NCBI GenBank assembly: GCA_947631965.1
Contig: CANRNL010000013.1
Location: 1-64,000, forward strand
Reading direction: 5' to 3'
DNA from: an uncultured Clostridia bacterium
GTDB taxonomy: Bacteria > Bacillota > Clostridia > Monoglobales > Monoglobaceae
Length of the DNA: 64,000 nt
Shown: piece by piece, positions 18,760-28,094 of the stretch
Numbering within the stretch: the stretch's first letter is position 1
How the letters are laid out: each line of letters starts with the position of its first letter
The notes under the pieces: model-generated
The model's input: only the letters and a program-made list of their open reading frames with translations
What the model was told of the DNA's origin: nothing
The model's database searches: none
Made by a program: the position numbers and the translations under genes

Positions 18760-19821
18760 ATGGATTTTGAGCTTGAAAATCGAATTGTGACCTCCAACGA
18801 AACAAGCGAGGACAGCGAAATTGAATACAGTCTGCGCCCCAAGACCTTAAATGAGTATATAGGTCAGCAGAAAGTCAAGGAAAACCTCGGCGTTTTCATA
18901 GAGGCGGCGCGCGGACGCGGGGAGGCTCTCGACCACGTTTTGCTGTACGGTCCTCCCGGACTTGGCAAGACCACCCTTGCGACCGTCATTGCCAACGAAA
19001 TGGGGGTCAACATCCGCACCACGTCGGGACCCGCCATAGAGAAGCCCGGCGACCTTGCGGCTCTGCTTACAAACCTTCAGCCGCACGACATTCTGTTTAT
19101 AGACGAGATACACCGCCTCAGCCGCTCGGTTGAGGAAATCCTATATCCGGCTATGGAGGACTTCAATCTGGATATAATAATAGGAAAGGGACCTTCGGCG
19201 AGGTCGATTCAGCTTGAGCTTAAAAAGTTTACGCTTATAGGTGCCACTACCCGCGCGGGCTCCATTTCCGCGCCTCTGCGCGACCGATTCGGCGTTATAA
19301 GCCGTCTTGAAATGTATAATACATCCGAGCTGAGCGAAATAGTTACACGCTCGGCGGGAATTTTGGGAATAGCAATAGAGCCGAGCGGCGCGGAAGAGAT
19401 AGCGTCACGCTCACGGGGAACGCCTCGTATTGCGAACCGCCTGTTAAAGAGGGTGCGCGACTTTGCCGAGATAAAGGCGGACGGCATTATAACCCGCGAC
19501 GTTGCGGACAGGGCTCTTAAAATGCTGGAGGTCGACGACCTCGGTCTTGACGCGAGCGACAAGCGTATGCTTCTCACGGTCATCAACAATTTCGGCGGAG
19601 GCCCCGTCGGACTTGACACCCTCGCCGCAACCATAGGCGAGGAGGCAAACACGGTGGAGGACGTTTACGAGCCGTATCTTATGCAGATAGGCTTTATCTA
19701 CCGAACGCCGCGCGGACGAATGGTGACCAAGCTTGCGTATGACCACTTCGGCATACCGTTTGTCGAAAACGGCTCTGCCAAAAGCACGAACGCAAATTAC
19801 AGTATATTTGACGGAGAATAA
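18760..19821 (+). CDS. ruvB: Holliday junction branch migration ATPase RuvB
   Basis: A 353-residue AAA+ motor. Walker [10 protein letters not shown], Walker B FIDEIHRL, sensor 1 GATTRAG and the C-terminal winged helix ([14 protein letters not shown]) are intact. It drives branch migration with RuvA, and RuvC resolves the junction, so the full resolvasome is encoded contiguously. metG follows after 14 bases, probably in the same transcript. Confidence 0.97.
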   Translation: MDFELENRIVTSNETSEDSEIEYSLRPKTLNEYIGQQKVKENLGVFIEAARGRGEALDHVLLYGPPGLGKTTLATVIANEMGVNIRTTSGPAIEKPGDLAALLTNLQPHDILFIDEIHRLSRSVEEILYPAMEDFNLDIIIGKGPSARSIQLELKKFTLIGATTRAGSISAPLRDRFGVISRLEMYNTSELSEIVTRSAGILGIAIEPSGAEEIASRSRGTPRIANRLLKRVRDFAEIKADGIITRDVADRALKMLEVDDLGLDASDKRMLLTVINNFGGGPVGLDTLAATIGEEANTVEDVYEPYLMQIGFIYRTPRGRMVTKLAYDHFGIPFVENGSAKSTNANYSIFDGE

Positions 19822-19835
19822 AGGAGAGACAGAGA

Positions 19836-21779
19836 ATGAACAAAAAAGAGAAATTTTACATCACGACCGCGATTGCGTACACCTCGCGCAAGCCTCACAT
19901 CGGAAACACCTATGAAATAGTGCTGACCGACGCTATTGCGAGATTTAAGCGTTATATGGGCTACGACGTATATTTTTGCACGGGTACGGACGAGCATGGT
20001 CAAAAGATACAGGAGCTTGCGGAGCAGGCGGGAATAACGCCGAAACAGCACGTTGACGCGATTGCCGCCGAGATAAGGCGCATAGCCGATATGCTCAACA
20101 TCAGCTACGACAAATTCATCCGCACCACCGATGACTACCACGAAAAAGCGGTGCAGAAGATTTTTACCAAGCTGTATAACCAAGGCGACATATACAAGTC
20201 CGAATACGAGGGTTGGTACTGCACGCCGTGCGAGTCGTTCTGGACAGAGACACAGCTAAAGGACGGCAAATGCCCCGACTGCGGACGCGAGGTAAAAAAG
20301 ACCCGCGAGGAAGCGTACTTCTTCAAAATGAGCAAGTACCAAGACAGACTTATGAAGCACATTGAGGAGCATCCCGACTTCATACAGCCCGAATCCCGCA
20401 AAAAAGAGATGGTCAACAACTTTTTAAAGCCCGGACTTCAAGACCTTTGCGTGTCGCGTACCAGCTTTTCGTGGGGAATACCGGTCGAATTTGACCCCGG
20501 ACATATCGTTTATGTTTGGATTGACGCGCTCTCCAACTATATTACGGCGCTCGGTTACAATCCCGAAAACGAAAAGCAGCCCGATTTATACCAAAAATAC
20601 TGGCCTGCCGACGTACACGTCATAGGAAAGGACATTCTCCGTTTCCACACCATTTACTGGCCTATTATGCTTATGGCTCTCGGAGAGCCTCTTCCCAAGC
20701 AGGTTTTCGGACATCCGTGGCTGCTCTTTGGCGAAGAAAAGATGTCCAAGTCGCGCGGCAACGTAATTTACGCCGACGACCTCGTGCGTCACTTCGGCGT
20801 TGACGCGGTGAGATACTACTCGCTTCACGAAATGCCGTTTGCGCAGGACGGAAACATAACGTATGAGGTATTTATAAGCCGATACAATTCCGACCTTGCC
20901 AACACCCTCGGCAACCTCGTAAACCGCACCGTGGCTATGGTAAACAAGTATTTCGGCGGGGTTATACAGTCGGGCGAGGTCGGCGGCGAGTTTGATGATG
21001 ACTTAAAGGAAATCGCGGCGGGCGCGCTCGACAAGGTGACTAAAAAGATGGAGACTTTGCACGTCGCGGACAGTCTCGATGAAATCTGGCATATAGTAAA
21101 CCGCGCGAACAAATATATAGACGAAACCACCCCATGGATTCTGGCAAAGGACGAGCAGACAAAGCCAAGGCTCGGCACGGTGCTTTACAACCTTGTTGAA
21201 GCAATAAGAATTATCGCCTCCCTCCTCTCCCCGTTTATGCCCGAAACCGCGGAGAAAATAAAAGCGCAGATAAACGCGTCCGATATAAGCTCTGAAAGCG
21301 CAAAAACTTTCGGCGTAACAAAGGCGGGGGACAAGGTCGGCGAAGCCGAGCCGATGTTCGCAAGAATAGACGCCGAGAAAAAGCTGGCTGAAATCGAAGC
21401 GGAAAACGAAAATAGCGCCGAAGCCGAAGCCGCGCCCGAAATAGCCGACTTCAAGGGCGAAGTGACGTTTGACGATTTTGAAAAGCTTGATATTCGCGTG
21501 GGAAAGGTGTTGGAGTGTGAAAAAGTGCCGAAGTCGTCCAAGCTGCTCAAATTCAAGCTCGAATGCGGCGGTGAAACGCGTCAAATCCTGTCGGGCATCG
21601 CAAAGTATTACTCACCCGAAGATTTGATAGGCAAAAACGTGCTGTTTATCGCCAACTTCCCGACCCGCAAAATGATGGGACTTGAGTCTCAGGGAATGAT
21701 TTTGTCGGCGGAATACAAGGATAAACTCGTGGTGACAAGCACTCTCGGCGACATACAAAGCGGCGCCGAAATAGTTTAA
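19836..21779 (+). CDS. metG: Methionyl-tRNA synthetase with C-terminal tRNA-binding domain
   Basis: A 647-residue class I synthetase. The HIGH-type motif is HIGN in TSRKPHIGNTYE, the KMSKS loop is MSKSRGN, and a zinc knuckle is formed by CTPC and CPDC cysteines around residues 130-150. An EAE-rich linker near 525-545 leads to a C-terminal OB-fold (Trbp111/EMAP-like; FDDFEKLDIRVGKVLECEKVP) that boosts tRNA binding and dimerisation. The gene ends against a strong terminator. No T-box leader is visible because the gene lies close behind ruvB. Confidence 0.97.
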   Translation: MNKKEKFYITTAIAYTSRKPHIGNTYEIVLTDAIARFKRYMGYDVYFCTGTDEHGQKIQELAEQAGITPKQHVDAIAAEIRRIADMLNISYDKFIRTTDDYHEKAVQKIFTKLYNQGDIYKSEYEGWYCTPCESFWTETQLKDGKCPDCGREVKKTREEAYFFKMSKYQDRLMKHIEEHPDFIQPESRKKEMVNNFLKPGLQDLCVSRTSFSWGIPVEFDPGHIVYVWIDALSNYITALGYNPENEKQPDLYQKYWPADVHVIGKDILRFHTIYWPIMLMALGEPLPKQVFGHPWLLFGEEKMSKSRGNVIYADDLVRHFGVDAVRYYSLHEMPFAQDGNITYEVFISRYNSDLANTLGNLVNRTVAMVNKYFGGVIQSGEVGGEFDDDLKEIAAGALDKVTKKMETLHVADSLDEIWHIVNRANKYIDETTPWILAKDEQTKPRLGTVLYNLVEAIRIIASLLSPFMPETAEKIKAQINASDISSESAKTFGVTKAGDKVGEAEPMFARIDAEKKLAEIEAENENSAEAEAAPEIADFKGEVTFDDFEKLDIRVGKVLECEKVPKSSKLLKFKLECGGETRQILSGIAKYYSPEDLIGKNVLFIANFPTRKMMGLESQGMILSAEYKDKLVVTSTLGDIQSGAEIV

Positions 21780-21800
21780 GCGATTTAAAATTTAATATAA

Positions 21801-21839
21801 AAAACAATCCGCAAAGCATAACGCTTTGCGGATTGTTTT
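21801..21839. terminator. Bidirectional terminator between metG and pectinesterase gene
   Basis: Arms AAAACAATCCGCAAAGC and GCTTTGCGGATTGTTTT form a long perfect stem around a four-base loop. It lies between two convergent genes. Confidence 0.92.
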
Positions 21840-21851
21840 GTTTCACCCGAT

Positions 21852-24800
21852 TTACTCGGTCTTAAGGCTCATATTTGCATAATACGAAGATGTAGCCGTG
21901 GTTACAAATCTTATTGATTTGAGCGTGGTGTCCTCGCCTGAGATAACTCCCATTGATTTTGTACCCAGTTCGGAACCGTCCGCTTTTTGTGCTGTGATTG
22001 TTATGAAATCACCCGCCGACGCCTTGGAGTAGTCCATGGTTATCGTAAAGTGTACCCAGCCGCTCGCACCCAACTGCTCGTAGGTGAACAGCGGGTTTGT
22101 ACTTGAGTCGATTGCCGGACCGGTGTTAACCTGGTTGCCGCGGTTGTTGATAACCTCAGCCATTACCGCTCCGGTATTCTGCCAAGTGCCGACCTCGTTT
22201 TCGAGATACACACGGAAGTTTCTGGGGATAGTCGTGTCAATGTATATATCGAAGTCAAACGTCACCTTTCCGCTCGCAACGGGAGTTTCAAGCGGCATAT
22301 ATACGTTCTTCGCGGTAATATGCAATGCGTCAACGCCCTCGTAGGTCACGTTCTCCGCCGCGCCGTCACCGCTGCCGCTGCTCTGTTCGCCGATTATCCA
22401 ACCTTCGTATTTGCCCAACGTTTTGGGAGTGAATACGACCTTTGCGCTAACCTCCTCGGAGGGCATTATAAACGAATTGCTCTCGTCAAGGCTTACGTCG
22501 CTTCCGCTTGCGGTCTTAACCGTAATCGAGCCAAGCTCGTAATTGTTTGCCGGCGTTGCCTTAACCGTAATCTTAGTACCCTCAGCCGCGCGCGTAACGG
22601 CTCTGCCGTCCGCCTCGAACACTACCGAGCCGCTGCCCTCTATCTCACGCTTGAGTGCGATAAGGCTTGAATCAACCACATAATGCTTGGGCTCCCAGCC
22701 TCCGAAGAAGTCCTCGGGAGTAAGTGTGCCGTTGTATGCGCCGTGCGGATTGTCATCGGCTACTGATGAAACATCCTTGCCGTCTACCGTCGTTACATAC
22801 AGCCCGATTTCTTTTACGGGAACCTCAACATTATTCACCTTGCCCATCGCTATCCACTTTCCGGGCTTTGAAACGCCGTCAAGCATCACATTATCAAATA
22901 CCACCTGACAATTATGTCCGCCCCAGGAACGTCCCCAGGAACCTGCCGCAAACTTCATTCCCGATTCATTGCTGTTCTTTATCACGCAATCCTTGAAGTA
23001 GTAGCCGTTATCCGTAGGGGGCAATTCTCCGGTCTTGCAGGCTGTTATATATCCGCCCTTTGCGGAGTCGCTGTAACCCGTCCAGACAAGATTGCAGTTT
23101 TCAAAATAACAGTTGTCGCCGCCGCAGATGTAGTCGGTGTTTCCGGCAATATCACAGTTTTTAACATACATAGAATCCGCGCTCGTTCCGAAGGTGTCCT
23201 GACTTGAAGCGAAAACGCAGTTATAAAGTTCTATCTCACTTCCGTCCGCATAAATTGCCGCGCCTCTCTCTGTAGCTTCTTGTGTGCGAACATCAAGTCC
23301 CGCTACCGTTCTGTCGGGCTTTTTTACTTTTCCGTCACTGTAATCGGCAGATTCGGGAACCGCGGGCTGTACGCCGTCCGATTTTTCAATGTCGGTAACC
23401 TCGCGGTTTAAAGTGTTGTAAACTATAAGATTCTCTGCCAAAAATCCTTTCTTTGAAGTTCTTATCGTCGCTCCCCAATTCTTAACAGGACTCTTCTTTA
23501 TCTTTGCTACCGCATAGTCCGCGTTGTACCAACCCTCACCGCTAATTCCGGCGGGAACTGCGGAATAGTAAACATATCCTATGCCGTAATACCACTGGAT
23601 AACCGGCTTGTTTTCGGGTTCCGCCGCAACGAGCGCAATGTTGTCCATATCTATATAAAGCTGTTCCTCGTATGTGCCGGGGTCAATCTTAATTGTGACT
23701 GTCTGACCGTCTGTTCTCGTCATCTTGCGAACCGCCGAAAGCGCTTTGTTTATGGTATTGTATTCCTTATCCGCGCCGACCTCAAGGGTGTCTTTATACG
23801 CCACCTCGCCGAGATTGTTGACCAGAAGAATATCCTTGCTCGCCTTCAGCTCTTTAATGCCGATGCTGAAGCTGCCCGACAGTGGCGAAAGGGTGTACTT
23901 ATCCGCGCCCTTTACTGATACCGTGTAGCTGGCGTCCGACATAAGCTCTGCGGAGTAGGTTCCGTCCGCGCCGACAGCCGCCTCAACCTCTTTGCCCGCG
24001 CCGTCGCTGAATACGACCATCGCGCCGCCCTCTGTGAATAACTCAGGCTTGTTCTTCATATCGTCAGAATATGTTGTGTAGATTGTGCCGCTTACGGGTA
24101 CGTTCTGAGCCTTATAGCTTATCGTAGTAATGTCGATATTGTCAACGCCCAGCACTACCTTGCCGCCTCCGGGGGTATGGCAGGAAAGCTTGTCGGGGCT
24201 GAGCGCGGGAACGGTCTTTTTGTTCGTGCCCAATGTTCCGAGGGTAAATGCGCTTTTAAGCTCCACACTGTCGGCAGTATCACCCGCGTAAACATTTACC
24301 TTGTTTTCGGCTCTGATATATTCAACCCTGACGCTGAACCATTTATCAGTGCTGTATGCGAAACCGCTCACGTTCTGCTGAGCAGCTTTGCCTTTGTCGT
24401 CGGCCGAATAATAATCGGCAAGAGCCAGCGCGCCGTTGTCGCCTGTCTTAAGCTCAAACGAGCGTCCGTCGGTCGAATAGGAATTTTCGGCGGTCGTGTT
24501 TGTCGTGTCGTACACTCTGAGCAAAATCGTGTCCTTTTCAAGATTGCTCTTTTTAACGTCCATGGTGTAGACTACCGCGTCGCCGTCCGATATTGCCGCG
24601 TGGGGAATTTGCCACGAATCCTGACGCTGACCCTTGTCTCCGTCGCTCTCGTCGTTAAACTCAAGGTAGTTGTCACCCGCAGCTCTCTCCAATACGGTCG
24701 GTTTAACGTTATCAAAGTCGGCTGCGGTTACCGTCATTTCTCTGCCCTGAGCGTCCGCTATTACGCTTCCCGACTCGTAAACGGTTCCCGCCGCTATCGA

Positions 24801-25172
24801 GTTAAAGTTCCAGCCGCTGCCGGAGGGAATACCCTTAGTGCTGTCAAACGCCGCCGCATAGGGGCTGAGCATATTTTTGTTCCACAAAAACGCCTTGTAG
24901 GTCTGTCCCGCTCCCACCTTAAGGTCGCTGAACGAGAACACTCCGCCCTCTGCCGCGGCGCTCGTCTCGGCGTTTACCAGAACTCCGTTTTGGTAAACAG
25001 CCGCTATGCCTATCGCGTCGGGCTGAACCTCACCGTCAACCGTCATACTTTTAATCGCGCCGTCCTCCACCGAAACGCCCGATATGGAGTTGCCGAAGTC
25101 CGCCGCATACGCGAGCGGCACAGCCGCAGTCATCGAAAGCGCGATAACGATTGAAATAAACTTCTTTTTCAT
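21852..25172 (-). CDS. Large secreted multidomain pectinesterase (CE8)
   Basis: An 1106-residue exported protein. A signal peptide (MKKKF, hydrophobic core, cleavage near AYA-ADF) leads. Residues about 25-430 are beta-rich modules, probably carbohydrate-binding plus a carboxypeptidase-regulatory-like fold. A CE8 pectin methylesterase right-handed beta-helix starts near 455 (INKALSAVRKM, KIDPGTYEEQLYID) and shows CVFASSQDTFG and GNTDYICGG, corresponding to the usual QDTL and G-x-VDFIFG catalytic segments with both Asp residues. It is followed by GSWGRSWGGHNCQVVF. Near 860-925 is an InlB-type repeat (TPANNYELGSITV), and the C terminus is another beta-sandwich. It should demethylate pectin outside the cell. 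No LPXTG or SLH anchor is visible. Confidence 0.88.
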   Translation of the reverse strand: MKKKFISIVIALSMTAAVPLAYAADFGNSISGVSVEDGAIKSMTVDGEVQPDAIGIAAVYQNGVLVNAETSAAAEGGVFSFSDLKVGAGQTYKAFLWNKNMLSPYAAAFDSTKGIPSGSGWNFNSIAAGTVYESGSVIADAQGREMTVTAADFDNVKPTVLERAAGDNYLEFNDESDGDKGQRQDSWQIPHAAISDGDAVVYTMDVKKSNLEKDTILLRVYDTTNTTAENSYSTDGRSFELKTGDNGALALADYYSADDKGKAAQQNVSGFAYSTDKWFSVRVEYIRAENKVNVYAGDTADSVELKSAFTLGTLGTNKKTVPALSPDKLSCHTPGGGKVVLGVDNIDITTISYKAQNVPVSGTIYTTYSDDMKNKPELFTEGGAMVVFSDGAGKEVEAAVGADGTYSAELMSDASYTVSVKGADKYTLSPLSGSFSIGIKELKASKDILLVNNLGEVAYKDTLEVGADKEYNTINKALSAVRKMTRTDGQTVTIKIDPGTYEEQLYIDMDNIALVAAEPENKPVIQWYYGIGYVYYSAVPAGISGEGWYNADYAVAKIKKSPVKNWGATIRTSKKGFLAENLIVYNTLNREVTDIEKSDGVQPAVPESADYSDGKVKKPDRTVAGLDVRTQEATERGAAIYADGSEIELYNCVFASSQDTFGTSADSMYVKNCDIAGNTDYICGGDNCYFENCNLVWTGYSDSAKGGYITACKTGELPPTDNGYYFKDCVIKNSNESGMKFAAGSWGRSWGGHNCQVVFDNVMLDGVSKPGKWIAMGKVNNVEVPVKEIGLYVTTVDGKDVSSVADDNPHGAYNGTLTPEDFFGGWEPKHYVVDSSLIALKREIEGSGSVVFEADGRAVTRAAEGTKITVKATPANNYELGSITVKTASGSDVSLDESNSFIMPSEEVSAKVVFTPKTLGKYEGWIIGEQSSGSGDGAAENVTYEGVDALHITAKNVYMPLETPVASGKVTFDFDIYIDTTIPRNFRVYLENEVGTWQNTGAVMAEVINNRGNQVNTGPAIDSSTNPLFTYEQLGASGWVHFTITMDYSKASAGDFITITAQKADGSELGTKSMGVISGEDTTLKSIRFVTTATSSYYANMSLKTE

Positions 25173-25247
25173 ACTCTCCCTGCTTTCTTTAAAAATTTAT
25201 AAAATTCCGCTGTATTATTCTCGTAAAATCATTTAATATCACTTTCG

Positions 25248-25276
25248 ATTATAACCGATTTTCCTCAATAAATCAA
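25248..25276 (-). promoter_or_regulatory. Promoter of the pectinesterase gene
   Basis: On the minus strand, TTGATT (25276-25271) and TATAAT (25253-25248) are separated by 17 bases, about 75 bases before the start codon. Confidence 0.65.
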
Positions 25277-25325
25277 TACCCAAAATCACTCCCGCACCGC
25301 AATATAAAAATTTTTCAAAAAAGTG

Positions 25326-25376
25326 TTGACAAGGTTGGTCTATTGTGATAGACTTAAATCAATCTATAATTATAGA
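25326..25376 (+). promoter_or_regulatory. Promoter with paired BlaI-type operators (TCTAT-N4-ATAGA)
   Basis: TTGACA (25326-25331) and TAGACT (25349-25354) are spaced by 17 bases. Two inverted repeats with the same half-sites overlap or follow the promoter: TCTAT-N4-ATAGA at 25339-25352 (extended by G and C to GTCTAT...ATAGAC) and again at 25363-25376. Their centres are 24 bases apart. This is the arrangement expected for autorepression by the BlaI-family regulator encoded immediately downstream. Confidence 0.75.
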
Positions 25377-25393
25377 CCTTCGGAGGAAACAAA

Positions 25394-25756
25394 ATGAAAC
25401 AGGTAAAGCTTTGTTTAAGCGACTACAAGTTTATGTGCATTGTATGGGACAACGAGCCCGTGCAGTCGGGCGAGCTTGTAAAAATATGTTTGGAGGTGCT
25501 TGGCTGGAAAAAATCGACTACATACACAATGATAAAAAAGCTCGGTGAAAAGGGATATTTAAAAAACGAGAACAGCATAGTATCCTCTCTTGTGCCCAAA
25601 AAGAGCGTACAGGCATTTGAAAGCGAATATGTGGTAAACAACACGTTCGGAGGCTCTCTGCCCGCGTTTATAGCGTCATTTATGAGCTGCCGCGGGCTGA
25701 GCGACAGCGACGCGGAGGAGATAAGACGGCTGATAGACCAAAAGAGCGCCAAGTAG
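25394..25756 (+). CDS. BlaI/MecI-family transcriptional repressor (locus A)
   Basis: A 120-residue winged-helix repressor of the BlaI/MecI/CopY family. The pattern is standard: an N-terminal MCIVWDNEPVQSGELVKI helix pair, a recognition helix in KKSTTYTMIKKLGEKGYLKNE, then a C-terminal dimerisation helix bundle. In known systems the repressor is cleaved after the partner BlaR1 metalloprotease is activated. The partner gene starts 23 bases downstream. Two matching inverted repeats cover the promoter just upstream. The target genes beyond this operon are unknown. Confidence 0.9.
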   Translation: MKQVKLCLSDYKFMCIVWDNEPVQSGELVKICLEVLGWKKSTTYTMIKKLGEKGYLKNENSIVSSLVPKKSVQAFESEYVVNNTFGGSLPAFIASFMSCRGLSDSDAEEIRRLIDQKSAK

Positions 25757-25779
25757 TATAAGTTCAAGGAGGCAGAGCT

Positions 25780-27354
25780 ATGTCCGCTCATATTTTGCTC
25801 ACCGTTTTGAGAATGAATTTTACCGCGGCAGTCGCGGCGGCGGTCGTGCTTGCGGTAAAATTTATTCTTGTAAAGCTGGGCGCGCCGAGAAAAACAGCGT
25901 TCTTCCTGTGGCTTACGGTTGCCTTCAGGCTCGTATGCCCGTTCGCGCCAACCTCTGACTTCAGTCTGTTCAACGCGCTCGAACCGTCCAAACCAATCGA
26001 AACGGCACAATACGAGCAAGCCGCCGTGCCGTCCGACTTGCAAACGGGAAACGGGTTTACGGCGATTGAGGCGAGCGGCGCTTCTTCGGGTGAAAAATTT
26101 GACAAATTTGATATTTGCGGGGTTTTGTGGCTCACGGGCGCGGGAATTATGCTTATTTTCGGACTTATATCGTATCTGCGCCTTAAAAAACGTCTGCGGT
26201 TTGCGACAAAACACGGCGGAAACGTCTATATGTCCGAAAACATTTCAAACTCGTTTATTTTCGGGATATTCTCGCCCAAAATTTATATACCCGACGGCAC
26301 AGACCCGCGCTGTCTGCGGTATATAATCGCCCACGAGAGGGCGCATATAAAAAGAGGCGACCATATATTAAAGATTATCGCGTACCTCATTTTGTCGGTA
26401 AACTGGTTCAACCCGATAAATCCGATTCTATTCAGGCTGTTTTCGGACGATATGGAGCTTATCTGCGACGAAGAGGCTCTGTATTTTGTCGGGCTTGAAA
26501 ACAGGCGCGAGTATATGAACGCGTTTCTCTTAACCGCCTCAGCGTCCCGCAAAAAACGTATCCTTTTTTACAGCGTGCATTTTTCGGAAAATATTATAAA
26601 GAGAAGGATAAAAAATATGATGAAGCTGAAAAAATGCCCCGCTCCGCTCGCGGCTCTGGCTGTGGTCTTATGTATTTTGACATTCGCGATGCTGGGTACA
26701 AACGCCTCGGCAAGCTACGACGAGCCGAGCGGCGCGGAGACGGCAGCCGATACGGGAACGCCATATCTCGCCGCGACGGAGCCGAACGGGGAAGCGACTC
26801 CCGCGCAAAGCGACGACGCAAAAATTTCGGAAAATCAAGAATTTCAATCCAAAGCCGCGAAAAATTCGGACGAGATGACCGCGCCGACGGCTACGCCGCC
26901 TGCCGAAAGTCCCGTTCCAGACCAAGCGGGCGAAGCTGCCGCAGCCGTAACCCAAAATCCCGACGCGGAATATGACTGCGTTTTATTTGAGCAAACAACA
27001 CCGCCGAACGGATGTGCGAGCGTGTCGGATATAGCGCGTATTTTGGAGCAGAGAGGCGCGGCGGCGGGCAAAAATTACATAGTCGGAAGCTACGGCAACG
27101 AAATACCGCTCAAATCCGTCAGCGCTGACCAAAGCGGCAGGCTGTCGCTCTTTCTTGAGCTTAACGCTCAGATTTTGGAGAGCGTTGTAATATACGACGC
27201 GGAGACGGGCAGGCAGATTACGTCGATTATGGTACCGATTGACGGCAAAACGGCTTACTCGTTCACGGGTCTTGACCCCGATTTGCGATACGACGTATTG
27301 CTTATCAACGAAGCTCCCGAATGGGAGATAGAGGGAAAATATATTGTTTATTAA
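25780..27354 (+). CDS. BlaR1-type M56 membrane metalloprotease sensor (locus A)
   Basis: A 524-residue membrane protein. N-terminal transmembrane segments lead to the cytosolic M56 metalloprotease signature HERAH near 185-190 (IIAHERAHIKRGDHI), with downstream DMELICDEEA supplying the third zinc ligand. After a further membrane helix near 285-305 comes a low-complexity Ala/Pro/Glu/Thr linker (about 315-395) and a C-terminal extracytoplasmic domain of about 130 residues. That domain lacks SxxK and KTG motifs, so it is not the penicillin-binding sensor of classical BlaR1 and must detect something else. It probably cleaves the adjacent repressor. Confidence 0.88.
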   Translation: MSAHILLTVLRMNFTAAVAAAVVLAVKFILVKLGAPRKTAFFLWLTVAFRLVCPFAPTSDFSLFNALEPSKPIETAQYEQAAVPSDLQTGNGFTAIEASGASSGEKFDKFDICGVLWLTGAGIMLIFGLISYLRLKKRLRFATKHGGNVYMSENISNSFIFGIFSPKIYIPDGTDPRCLRYIIAHERAHIKRGDHILKIIAYLILSVNWFNPINPILFRLFSDDMELICDEEALYFVGLENRREYMNAFLLTASASRKKRILFYSVHFSENIIKRRIKNMMKLKKCPAPLAALAVVLCILTFAMLGTNASASYDEPSGAETAADTGTPYLAATEPNGEATPAQSDDAKISENQEFQSKAAKNSDEMTAPTATPPAESPVPDQAGEAAAAVTQNPDAEYDCVLFEQTTPPNGCASVSDIARILEQRGAAAGKNYIVGSYGNEIPLKSVSADQSGRLSLFLELNAQILESVVIYDAETGRQITSIMVPIDGKTAYSFTGLDPDLRYDVLLINEAPEWEIEGKYIVY

Positions 27355-27375
27355 AGCTATTAAGGAGAGATTATT

Positions 27376-28023
27376 ATGAAAAAATTTATTGCTTTGATTT
27401 CGGCAGCGGCGATTATGCTGTCGGTCTTTGCGGTATCGGTCTGCGCGGCGGAGCTCAGCGACGCGCAAAAAGCAGACCTTGGTAAATACAAAATTATGAC
27501 AGGCGACCCAAGCGGAGATTTAAGGCTCGGCGACACGATAACGCGCGCCGAGGCGGTAAAAATGATTTGCACCGCCGGCGGCATTAAGGCAAAAAATCCC
27601 GAAGCAAAGCCTTTTGCCGATATTGACAGCTCGCACTGGGCGTATGATTATATATGCGCCGCAAAGGAAAACGGAATTATAAACGGAGACGAAAACGGGA
27701 ACTTTAACCCAAGCGAAAACATCACGAACGAGGAGATTGTGAAAACGGTGGTATGCCTTCTCGGATATTCGCCCATGGCCGACGCAAACGGCGGTTACCC
27801 GGCGGGCTACACAATGGCGGCTTCGCGCTACGGTATCACGGAGGGATTGACGTTAAAAGTAGACTCCCCCGCGATAAGAAACGATGTAGGAGTTATACTC
27901 TATAACTCGCTCGACATACCGCTTATGAAGGAGCCTGTCGGCGGCGCGGGCGAATATGTGATTATGGACGGTATGTCGGGGTACCCGCTCGAAACTCTCC
28001 GAACGCGCCTCGAAGCCGAATAA
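27376..28023 (+). CDS. Small secreted SLH-domain protein
   Basis: A 215-residue exported protein with a signal peptide (MKKFIALISAAAIML, cleavage near VCAAE) and S-layer homology repeats. The first includes GDTITRAEAVKMIC, the second PFADIDSSHWAYDYICAAKENGIINGDENGNF with NITNEEIVKTVV, and a weaker third follows. SLH modules bind pyruvylated secondary cell-wall polymers. It starts 21 bases after the M56 gene with an AAGGAG ribosome binding site, so it is the third gene of the locus A operon and under the same repressor. A terminator follows. There is no enzymatic domain. Confidence 0.87.
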   Translation: MKKFIALISAAAIMLSVFAVSVCAAELSDAQKADLGKYKIMTGDPSGDLRLGDTITRAEAVKMICTAGGIKAKNPEAKPFADIDSSHWAYDYICAAKENGIINGDENGNFNPSENITNEEIVKTVVCLLGYSPMADANGGYPAGYTMAASRYGITEGLTLKVDSPAIRNDVGVILYNSLDIPLMKEPVGGAGEYVIMDGMSGYPLETLRTRLEAE

Positions 28024-28044
28024 TTAAAATTTTTAGGTAAACCA

Positions 28045-28080
28045 AAATAAATCCGCTTGAAAATTCAAGCGGATTTATTT
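28045..28080. terminator. Bidirectional terminator between the two BlaI/BlaR1 loci
   Basis: Arms AAATAAATCCGCTTGAA and TTCAAGCGGATTTATTT make a perfect stem with a very short loop, followed by more T residues. Confidence 0.92.
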
Positions 28081-28094
28081 ATTTTATGTGCAAC

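Noticed and set aside
23914-25154. Long plus-strand frame over the pectinesterase gene
   Set aside because: Antisense shadow of a well-supported coding sequence with signal peptide.
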